From Alphaproteobacteria bacterium (GTDB taxonomy: Bacteria; Pseudomonadota; Alphaproteobacteria; Puniceispirillales; UBA1172), in assembly GCA_023259875.1 (NCBI GenBank), contig JALRFL010000106.1:1-9565 (forward strand): a stretch of DNA of 9,565 nt, given 5' to 3'. Shown here one piece after another: positions 1-5,945 of the stretch. Below the pieces are notes generated by a model that did no database searches, was not told the DNA's origin, and worked only from the letters and a program-made list of their open reading frames with translations. The translations under genes were made by a program, and so were the position numbers. Every line of letters starts with the position of its first letter. Positions within the stretch are counted from its first letter, which is position 1.

Positions 1-76
1 CTTTTAAAAACTGAGCATTGTCAAGCTGCCCCTTAGTTGGAGTATCAGGTCTTATATGCCAATCTCTAAATGTCAT
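1..76 (-). CDS. N-terminal start of an unrecognised protein, cut by the window edge
   Basis: Only the first 25 codons lie inside the window. They read MTFRDWHIRPDTPTKGQLDN followed by AQFLK with no stop. The ATG (76-74 on the minus strand) is preceded by AAGGAG with a 7-base gap, which is a near-ideal Shine-Dalgarno sequence and the main reason for calling this short stretch a gene. I do not recognise the family from so little sequence. Its codons include AGA twice, ATA and TTA, which appear less common in the other genes here, but the sample is too small to argue for foreign origin. It points away from the tRNA gene, with about 175 bases between them. No function is proposed. Confidence 0.55.
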   Translation of the reverse strand, partial: MTFRDWHIRPDTPTKGQLDNAQFLK

Positions 77-150
77 CAGGCTACTCCTTATTCATTGGCT
101 ATTGCAGCAACGCATCAAACCTTAGCACAGATATAAAGAGAGATGAACCT

Positions 151-164
151 ATCTAGAGCTAGAT
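151..164. repeat. Perfect short inverted repeat ATCTAG-AG-CTAGAT
   Basis: Two perfect 6-base arms are separated by 2 bases. The repeat lies about 75 bases upstream of the ATG of the leftward partial gene, where a regulator operator could sit. It is short and could arise by chance. It is not followed by a T-run on either strand, so it is not a terminator. The rest of 77-213 shows no gene or other convincing signal. Confidence 0.3.
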
Positions 165-213
165 TTGGTGCAATTCATGTTATCGCTGCCATGACGGCAA
201 AGAGCCGGCGGCA

Positions 214-242
214 TTGCCATAAGCTTTGGGGTTGATTAGAAT
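214..242 (+). promoter_or_regulatory. Sigma-70-type promoter for tRNA-Arg
   Basis: A -35 box TTGCCA (214-219, 5 of 6 to consensus) and a -10 box TAGAAT (237-242, 5 of 6) are separated by exactly 17 bases. Transcription would start around 249-250, just before the mature 5' end of the tRNA at 252. The geometry and position fit a housekeeping promoter for a single tRNA gene. Confidence 0.65.
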
Positions 243-251
243 AGTATCCGT

Positions 252-328
252 GGTCCCGTAGCTCAGCAGGATAGAGCGACAGATTCCTAATCTGTAGGTC
301 ACAGGTTCGAATCCTGTCGGGATCACCA
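252..328 (+). tRNA. tRNA-Arg(CCT), 3' CCA encoded
   Basis: A full cloverleaf folds from the sequence. The acceptor arm GGTCCCG pairs with CGGGATC (one G-T pair). The D arm is GCTC/GAGC. The anticodon arm is ACAGA/TCTGT around the 7-base loop TTCCTAA, giving anticodon CCT at 286-288. The T arm is ACAGG/CCTGT with a standard TTCGAAT loop. The gene ends in A plus an encoded CCA (326-328). Anticodon CCU reads the AGG arginine codon. The gene stands alone, with the tail of the protease gene converging on it 25 bases downstream. Genes for this tRNA are commonly used as phage or island integration sites, but no duplicated 3' end or integrase is seen here. Confidence 0.97.
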
Positions 329-353
329 TTTGTTCAGATAGGGCCAAAACCTG

Positions 354-1133
354 TCACAACGCTTCAACAACAAACCCGATCGTGTTTATGCCGCCCATCA
401 GTTCATCAAAATAATCAAGGTTCGTCAGCACACCATCGCTATTGATAATCGTTGGGATCAACACCGGATCAACATTTAACAGAGTAGCCACACCGGTGCT
501 GTCGATAGGTTCAGCAAAGCTTAATTTGACCACCGGCATTGACACCCGTCCCCCCTTGCTCAACGCCCCATCAAGAAAATGAAACGACAAACCCTCTAGG
601 ATGGCGTTTTGATTGGCATCTAGGGCAATATCCAGCAGCACCAGAAACTGATCGTCACTTAGGTCATTTGCGGTACCGCCATTGATATACTGGATAAGGT
701 CACCATAGGACGAAATGGCCCTTGTCTCTGGGGTATCTGGCAGAGACAGGATCAGCCGATCTGACCCCCTCACAAAACCCCTGATGCTATCTGCCCCATC
801 GGCGGCAGAATGATCCCCAATGCGATAAATTACGCGGTCAATGTCGTTTGTGGTGGCGGTTAGCCAAATCGCATCATCGCCCGCATTGCCCCTCAAGATA
901 TCATCGCCATGACCATCGCGTATCTGATTATCCTTGTCATTTCCAATCACCCGCTTGCCACGATAATCCGCCTCAGGCGTTTGGGGACTACCCCTAGCCG
1001 CAAGGTCAATATCCCTATCGTCACTATCAAAAGTGATGCTCTCTATCACCTCAATCGCCAGATACGCCGACCCTATATAGGTGGCGAGTGCGAATTCGCC
1101 GGTGACGGGGTCACGCTCCCCCCCCTGTGACAA
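354..1133 (-). CDS. RTX calcium-binding / type I secretion C-terminal part of the split metalloprotease
   Basis: This frame encodes the C-terminal part of the protease whose N-terminal part is at 1111-3273. It has no credible start of its own. The longest reading begins at a TTG inside the end of the upstream frame, and I see no ribosome binding site serving it. The first 30 or so residues (ending ...LAIEVIESI) continue the last strands of a cadherin-like domain. Residues about 61-90 carry glycine/aspartate nonapeptides (GNDKDNQI, RDGHGDDIL, RGNAGDDAI) of the RTX hemolysin-type calcium-binding family. The remainder is acidic and ends in a short hydrophobic tail (FVVEAL), typical of uncleaved type I secretion signals. 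Only about three RTX nonapeptides are recognisable, fewer than in classical serralysins. A +1 shift in the G tract at 1118-1125 joins it to the protease frame. It is probably translated only as part of that fusion. Confidence 0.8.
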   Translation of the reverse strand: MSQGGERDPVTGEFALATYIGSAYLAIEVIESITFDSDDRDIDLAARGSPQTPEADYRGKRVIGNDKDNQIRDGHGDDILRGNAGDDAIWLTATTNDIDRVIYRIGDHSAADGADSIRGFVRGSDRLILSLPDTPETRAISSYGDLIQYINGGTANDLSDDQFLVLLDIALDANQNAILEGLSFHFLDGALSKGGRVSMPVVKLSFAEPIDSTGVATLLNVDPVLIPTIINSDGVLTNLDYFDELMGGINTIGFVVEAL

Positions 1134-3273
1134 TAAAATTAGGATTGTTCGTCACCAAAATATCATTCGTTGGATAAAAGCTGTGGGTGACCGTGATCTT
1201 GATCTCATAAACGTTATTGCCCAGATAGACGCCGCCACCATAAGTATCTAGGGGCTGATCAAAATCTAATTTTTGCTTTACTCGCAAAAGCCCTGTGTCA
1301 GGATCAAGCGAGAAATATTCCGCGTCTCTCTCATCAACCAATTCATAGCGGCTAGAGATAATATTTTCCAGCCCCGGCAGGCTATAAATGGCATCTTGGG
1401 CAATTGTTCCGCGCTCTGAAAACCGGTAAAAATTCACATTGGTACCTATGGTTTCGGATATCCAAACGGCGCGCAAAGTTTGCCGTTCGCCCTCATCTTG
1501 TATGGTCTTAAACAGCATAAACCGTTCTGCGGAAACCCCTTGCTCTGCATCAGGCTCCCCATAAAGAAACCGAAGTGCCGCCACATCAGCGGCTTTGAGA
1601 AAGGCAAAATCAGGGCCGGGATCATAATAAGACATGATACTAGCCGGATTAAACCGATGGCCTTCGTCATACGGCCATGCCCCGGCGGAATGGAAAGGGT
1701 GTTTAAGACCAAGGATATGCCCAATTTCATGCAACACAACATCGAAATTCTGTTGCAACTCTAAGATCTCCATAAAAAACTCAATACGCCAATTTTCATC
1801 CCCATAATGCGCTCGGCCCAGCACGCGCTGGCCTTCACTATTTGGGGGATTAGCATTAAAAAATGACACCAAAATATCCCCACTTAAGGCTAAACTATCA
1901 TGATAATCGACCTCTATGAATTTGACGTTTATGACATCTTCAAATGTGGAAAAGGCAAACTCCATCATTGACCTCACCACCAAGGTGGGAATGATTGAAA
2001 GTGGGTTTAATGCCCAAGTGAGGATCAATGGCCCTGTGGTCGGCATAACAAATCCTCTATTCGCAATCAGATACTCCGCCAAACCTGTCGGGATTTCAGG
2101 ATCAGGAATATAGGATCGCGCGAAAATATAATCCTCTACGCCGCCATCAGGATTTCCGCTGGCGTCATAGCCATAACGTCCGGGGCCAATATCCTTTACT
2201 TCAAGTTCATAATGATTGCGCGTTTCAACCCCTTGATGGGTAAAGACCACTTCAACCTGATAGACATTATCAGCGTCAAGATCACCGGGGTTTTCATAAT
2301 CTGGTTTCGCCAGCCACCATAATTTTCCTTCGCCATCTAGCCGGAAATGGGCATTGTCCAATGCCCCATCTGCCAAGCGCATATCTGCCCCTGCCATACC
2401 CTCTGGTGGAGTGATAATCGCGATCTGTTTATTGACGGGGTGGTTTTCAAAAATACTGTCTAAGACGATTTGTTCTGCGATTTGAATTTGTATGGTGGCG
2501 GTGTCTGAGCCGCCTTTGCCATCCGAAACCATAACCGAAAGGGCATAGCTTTGTGCGATATCGTCGGTTAGGGACGCTAGCAGTATCAAGCGGCCTTGTG
2601 GATCAATGACAAATGCCGATCTCGGGTCCCCAGCAGTGATTTCCCATGTTAGGATATCACCCTCATCATGCGACACCATTAGGGTGGTAAGAACCTCACC
2701 AATACTGGTATCGCTTTGCACCACCAATTTGATGTTGCGATTCATGATCACAGGCGCTTCTGGGATATCGGTCACGGCGATCTCAACCTCAATCGCTGGG
2801 GAGGCCTGATGACCATCCAAGACCATCAGGCTGAGCGTAATGGTTTTGTTGGTTAAGGCCTCATAATCCAGCGCTTCGCCTGACTTGAGTTTCAGTATCC
2901 AAAAGCCGTTTTGCTCTTGCACCTCAAATTGACTGGCTAGGGTTTCCCCGTGTTCTTGATCTGCTGGGGCAGAGATGACAAAATCAGACGGTAAAAAATA
3001 ACCATTTTCACTTTCTGTCACCACCAGAATGATGCCTGTCACCGCACCTAGCGCGTGTTCTGATACGCGGCCTGTGCCAATTGCTGATAGGGTGGGTTGT
3101 TGATTTGCGCCGCTAGCTGCAGGTGCCTGAACAGGTTGAGATGACGCGTGAGTGTGAGTGTGGGGGTGAGTGGGAGTGGGAGTGGAGGCGTGGTCATGAT
3201 CCAAAATCGGAGGCAGAGCAATCTCACCCCAATCAGGACATAAAGGTAGCACCGGAAAAAACTGCTTCTTCAT
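1111..3273 (-). CDS. Secreted metzincin (serralysin-like) zinc metalloprotease with cadherin-like repeats, N-terminal part; frame ends at poly-G tract
   Basis: This is probably an extracellular zinc endopeptidase exported by a type I system. From ATG 3273 (720 residues), residues 26-42 are His-rich (six His). About 65-365 are cadherin-like repeats, with segments such as ALDYEALTNKTITLSLMVLDG and a repeat end IEVEIAVTDIPEAP. About 365-580 is the metzincin domain. Its zinc motif HEIGHILGLKH has ligands H515, H519 and H525 and catalytic E516. The Met-turn SIMSY follows (M547, Y549). About 620-700 is a further cadherin-like segment that runs into the frame break. No Sec signal peptide is seen, as expected for type I secretion. 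A GTG at 3294 would add 7 residues. I prefer the ATG because GAGG lies 12 bases upstream, somewhat far, while the GTG has no visible site. The catalytic motifs are intact, so even the short form could be an active protease, but it would lack the RTX secretion tail. Confidence 0.85.
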   Translation of the reverse strand: MKKQFFPVLPLCPDWGEIALPPILDHDHASTPTPTHPHTHTHASSQPVQAPAASGANQQPTLSAIGTGRVSEHALGAVTGIILVVTESENGYFLPSDFVISAPADQEHGETLASQFEVQEQNGFWILKLKSGEALDYEALTNKTITLSLMVLDGHQASPAIEVEIAVTDIPEAPVIMNRNIKLVVQSDTSIGEVLTTLMVSHDEGDILTWEITAGDPRSAFVIDPQGRLILLASLTDDIAQSYALSVMVSDGKGGSDTATIQIQIAEQIVLDSIFENHPVNKQIAIITPPEGMAGADMRLADGALDNAHFRLDGEGKLWWLAKPDYENPGDLDADNVYQVEVVFTHQGVETRNHYELEVKDIGPGRYGYDASGNPDGGVEDYIFARSYIPDPEIPTGLAEYLIANRGFVMPTTGPLILTWALNPLSIIPTLVVRSMMEFAFSTFEDVINVKFIEVDYHDSLALSGDILVSFFNANPPNSEGQRVLGRAHYGDENWRIEFFMEILELQQNFDVVLHEIGHILGLKHPFHSAGAWPYDEGHRFNPASIMSYYDPGPDFAFLKAADVAALRFLYGEPDAEQGVSAERFMLFKTIQDEGERQTLRAVWISETIGTNVNFYRFSERGTIAQDAIYSLPGLENIISSRYELVDERDAEYFSLDPDTGLLRVKQKLDFDQPLDTYGGGVYLGNNVYEIKITVTHSFYPTNDILVTNNPNFIVTGGGA
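1118..1125 (-). repeat. Homopolymer G8 tract (coding strand) at the frame junction of the protease gene
   Basis: Eight consecutive C on the + strand (G on the coding strand) lie exactly where the N-terminal frame and the RTX frame overlap. With eight G the upstream frame reads T-G-G-G-A-stop. With seven G it reads T-G-G-E-R-D-P-V and continues to the natural stop at 354-356. Ten G would also restore the frame. Tracts like this are prone to replication slippage, to transcriptional slippage and to sequencing error. Confidence 0.9.
3148..3185. repeat. GT/GAGT-rich low-complexity microsatellite encoding Thr-Pro-His repeats
   Basis: A degenerate run built from GTGAGT, GTGGGT and GGGAGT units. On the coding (minus) strand it reads as alternating ACT, CCC and CAC codons and gives TPTPTHPHTHTH. 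Together with the preceding DHDH it makes a His-rich segment near the N-terminus of the metalloprotease. The units are 6-base multiples, so copy-number change would keep the frame. Confidence 0.7.
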
Positions 3274-3294
3274 AGCAAAGGTATCCCTCGCCAC

Positions 3295-3399
3295 CCAGAA
3301 AGGTTGAGGTCACAACAGGTCGGCGAAAGTCATAAAATAAACTTAAAAAGTTAATATTTTATTAATTGGGAAAGTTTTTTTCCATTTTTCTATTTACGC
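3295..3399. other. AT-rich intergenic region between the sulfite-reductase operon and the protease gene
   Basis: These 105 bases must hold the end signal of the sulfur operon and the promoter of the protease, both leftward. Small AT-only inverted repeats are visible: AACTT-AAA-AAGTT (3340-3352), TTAAT-ATTTT-ATTAA (3351-3365) and a weak GGAAA/TTTCC stem (3369-3383). None is GC-rich enough to call a Rho-independent terminator with confidence. I see no well-spaced -35/-10 pair. Confidence 0.35.
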
Positions 3400-3876
3400 T
3401 CAGCTTGCTAACCCCAAGCGCGATTGATAACTCACGCCTAACCGGCTGGCTGTGCTGATCCAATGCTGTTCTGGCATCCGGCTTGCGGCCTCACGGGTTA
3501 AGATCACCGCATCAAATCCGCATTGTAGGGCGTGGCGAAACTGATCAACATGAATACCGCCACTGGCTCGAATTGAACCTTTATAGCCAAGTGCCTTTAG
3601 TTGCTTTGCCAAAGAAAACCCCCGGCCATCACCAGCGTTATCAAAACCGATTTCAACCGCGGTCACATCCTGAAGCCATGGGGTCAAGTCTTCGACCCGT
3701 TGCCCCCCATCAAGAATCAACACCCCATAAGACCGCCTTTGGGTCTTAACCGCCCCTAGGTCTGAGGGCTTTAATTTTGGCCGATTATGCCAATCATCAA
3801 GCTGAAACCCTGTTTCGGTAACAACAATCCGGTCAACAGAAGGGGACAAATCGGCATTTGGGGATGAGGTGGTCAT
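3400..3876 (-). CDS. DUF934 family protein of the sulfite-reduction operon
   Basis: 158 residues. The second half carries the DUF934 hallmark stretch DNAGDGRGFSLAKQLKALGY followed by KGSIRASGGIHVDQF and CGFDAVIL, about residues 79-128. Family members sit next to ferredoxin-type sulfite reductases and cysH in proteobacteria. They are sometimes annotated as a probable oxidoreductase, but no reaction has been assigned to my knowledge. I see no cofactor-binding Cys cluster or Rossmann motif. No signal peptide is seen, so it is probably cytoplasmic. It starts 27 bases after the cysI stop with AAGGA placed 8 bases before the ATG. It is the last gene of the operon. The role is inferred from context as an accessory to sulfite reduction, possibly in electron transfer or in stabilising the reductase. 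Confidence 0.88.
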   Translation of the reverse strand: MTTSSPNADLSPSVDRIVVTETGFQLDDWHNRPKLKPSDLGAVKTQRRSYGVLILDGGQRVEDLTPWLQDVTAVEIGFDNAGDGRGFSLAKQLKALGYKGSIRASGGIHVDQFRHALQCGFDAVILTREAASRMPEQHWISTASRLGVSYQSRLGLAS

Positions 3877-3903
3877 AGCAATCGTCCTTGCATCATATGG
3901 CGG

Positions 3904-5580
3904 TCAAGCCGCGGTTTTGGTTCGCGACGGGTAAAGCGCGGTTTTGAACGGCGTCATGCCAACGCGCCGATAATAATCAAGAAAGCTTTCATCCCGTGAA
4001 AGGCGATCTGACAGATAGACCTGAATGATGGTCTCAATAGCCGGAAGTAAGTGTTCTGCAGAAAACCCCGGCCCTGTCCGCTCACCCAGCGCGGCGTTTT
4101 CCGTGCCATCACCGCCAAGTGTGATCTGATAGTTTTCAACCCCTGCCCGATCAAGGCCAAGAATGCCAATATGACCAACATGATGATGACCACAGGCATT
4201 AATACAGCCTGAGATTTTGATCTTCATCGGGCCGATATCATGTTCGGTTTTCAGTTCCTCAAAACGAAGCGCGATATCTTGTGCAATGGGAATAGACCTT
4301 GCCGTGGCAAGCGCACAATAATCCATGCCAGGGCAGGCAATGATATCCGAAATCAGACCGATATTTGCGCTGGCTAATCCCGCTTTTTCCAAGGCTTGAA
4401 ATATGGCGGCAATATGCGCTTTGGGCACATGAGGCAGAATGACATTCTGCTCATGGCTGATGCGAATTTCATCATAGGCATAGGTTTCTGCCAGATCAGC
4501 AATGACGCGCATCTGTTCAGCGCTAACATCCCCCGGCGTTTGCCCAGGGGTTTTAGTGGAAATGCTAACCATCACATGATGCGCATCCCGATGCGGCGTC
4601 AGGCTGGTTTTTGCCCATGCGGCAAGCGATGGTGACAACGCAAGATCAAGGTTCAGATCATAAGAGGTCTGATCATGAAAGGCGGACATATCCGGGCTTT
4701 CAAACGCCGCCGCAATCGGTGTCATGATCGCATCTGGCACCCCTGAAAACTGTGGGCGGATGGCTTGAAAATGCTCGTCAATTTCTTGCCTCACGCGATT
4801 AATGCCATGTTCTTGAACCAGTATCTTGATCCGTGCTTTGTATTTATTATCACGGCGTCCGTAGCGGTTATAGATATGCAGAACCGATTCCAGATACGGC
4901 AATAAATCCCCTTTCGGCAGAAAATCATTCAGCACCGTGCCAATGATCGGGGTTCGCCCAAGCCCACCCCCAATGATCACGCGATACCCCACCTCACCTG
5001 CCGCGTTGCGGATAATATTGATCCCAATATCATGAAAGGCGGTTACCGCGCGGTCGTGTTCAGCGCCCGTTACCGCGATCTTGAACTTACGCGGTAAAAA
5101 GGCAAACTCCGGATGATCTGTTGACCATTGCCGAAGCAATTCTGCTGTGATGCGTGGGTCTTCAATTTCATCTTTGGCGGCACCAGCAAAATGATCCGCC
5201 GTGACATTGCGGATACAGTTTCCAGACGTCTGGATAGCGTGCATTTCCACATCCGCCAGCGCATCCAGAATATCACCGACATCACGCAATTTGATCCAGT
5301 TAAACTGAATATTCTGGCGCGTGGTGAAATGACCATAACCTTGATCCCAGCGTTCAGCGATCATCGCCAATTGCCGCATTTGTTGGCTATTTAGCGTACC
5401 ATAAGGGATAGCCACGCGAAGCATATAGGCATGAAGCTGAAGATAAACCCCGTTCTGAAGCCGCAAGGGTTTGAACTCATCCTCGGTTAGAACACCAGTG
5501 ATACGGCGTTCCACCTGTTCCCGAAAAATAGCGACCCGTTGGCGCACATAATCGTGATCAAATGTGTTGTAGCTGTACAT
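3904..5580 (-). CDS. cysI: Ferredoxin-type nitrite/sulfite reductase hemoprotein (siroheme, 4Fe-4S)
   Basis: Catalyses the six-electron reduction of sulfite to sulfide in assimilatory sulfur metabolism. It is 558 residues, the usual size for the single-chain family, with the duplicated ferredoxin-like half plus siroheme/4Fe-4S half plan. The cluster ligands are C416 and C422 (ACPGMDYC) and C459 and C463 (SGCINACGHHH). Candidate siroheme/anion-binding residues align by motif with the E. coli hemoprotein: R55 (MLRVAIPYG), R124 (NCIRN), and K165 and K167 (LPRKFK). The TTRQNIQFN segment (R88) is also conserved. The start overlaps the DUF2849 stop (TAATG), with AGGGAG 7 bases upstream. No CysJ flavoprotein is nearby, so the donor is probably ferredoxin or an unknown partner. 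Sulfite is favoured over nitrite by the neighbours, but sequence alone cannot separate the two with certainty. Confidence 0.95.
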   Translation of the reverse strand: MYSYNTFDHDYVRQRVAIFREQVERRITGVLTEDEFKPLRLQNGVYLQLHAYMLRVAIPYGTLNSQQMRQLAMIAERWDQGYGHFTTRQNIQFNWIKLRDVGDILDALADVEMHAIQTSGNCIRNVTADHFAGAAKDEIEDPRITAELLRQWSTDHPEFAFLPRKFKIAVTGAEHDRAVTAFHDIGINIIRNAAGEVGYRVIIGGGLGRTPIIGTVLNDFLPKGDLLPYLESVLHIYNRYGRRDNKYKARIKILVQEHGINRVRQEIDEHFQAIRPQFSGVPDAIMTPIAAAFESPDMSAFHDQTSYDLNLDLALSPSLAAWAKTSLTPHRDAHHVMVSISTKTPGQTPGDVSAEQMRVIADLAETYAYDEIRISHEQNVILPHVPKAHIAAIFQALEKAGLASANIGLISDIIACPGMDYCALATARSIPIAQDIALRFEELKTEHDIGPMKIKISGCINACGHHHVGHIGILGLDRAGVENYQITLGGDGTENAALGERTGPGFSAEHLLPAIETIIQVYLSDRLSRDESFLDYYRRVGMTPFKTALYPSRTKTAA

Positions 5581-5945
5581 TATTGGGCTCCCTTTTGAAA
5601 AGACAACTGATCATATTCAGACAAGGACGCAGAATATGATGAGGATATCTGGCGATCGTTTTGCTTGCCGTGAAAATAATTGGTTGGCCCTGTGGCGCGG
5701 ATGGCTTCGCGCAGATGGGTTGGGATCAGCTCACCGTGATCATTTCTGGTGACGGGAATAGCATAGCCGCCAACCACTTGATCCGCACGCAGGCCGGTGA
5801 TGATCCCCTCGGCATCGTTCCGATCATCAAAGGCATACGCATTACCCAAAAGGGCATCCCATTGGTCAGTGCCAGACCAAAACACGACCTCACCATCATA
5901 GAGATCATTTGCTGTAATCACATAATAAAGGGGCGTGTCTGTCAT
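5580..5945 (-). CDS. DUF2849 family small protein between cysG and cysI
   Basis: 121 residues. The N-terminal 90 match the DUF2849 pattern: a DLYDGEVVFW strand motif, a mid-region RADQVVGGYAIPVTRND, and the closing LIPTHLREAIRATGPTNYF. The last 30 residues are Ser/Gln-rich and look disordered. It has no cysteines, membrane segments or signal peptide. The ATG overlaps the cysG stop in an ATGA arrangement, and its own TAA overlaps the cysI ATG. GAGAGGA precedes the start by 7 bases. The tight overlaps imply translational coupling and matched amounts with CysG and CysI. The family has no established function. A small accessory of the siroheme-dependent reductase, for example in cofactor delivery or electron donation, is inference from context only. 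Confidence 0.88.
   Translation of the reverse strand: MTDTPLYYVITANDLYDGEVVFWSGTDQWDALLGNAYAFDDRNDAEGIITGLRADQVVGGYAIPVTRNDHGELIPTHLREAIRATGPTNYFHGKQNDRQISSSYSASLSEYDQLSFQKGAQ

Noticed and set aside
188..219. GC-rich imperfect hairpins (TGCC-ATGAC-GGCA and GCCGGC) upstream of the tRNA
   Set aside because: The stems are short, no T-run follows, and the right end overlaps the tRNA -35 box. This is not a terminator or RNA gene I can support.
252..328. Attachment-site duplication of the tRNA 3' end
   Set aside because: I saw no second copy of the T-arm/acceptor sequence elsewhere in the window, and no integrase gene.
909..1130. Rightward open frame opposite the RTX part of the protease
   Set aside because: It lies antisense to a recognisable RTX region, and I see no domain or ribosome site.
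1111..1133. Independent translation start (TTG) for the RTX frame by stop/start coupling
   Set aside because: There is no ribosome site, and the start lies inside a cadherin-like fold that continues across the junction, so a separate gene is unlikely.
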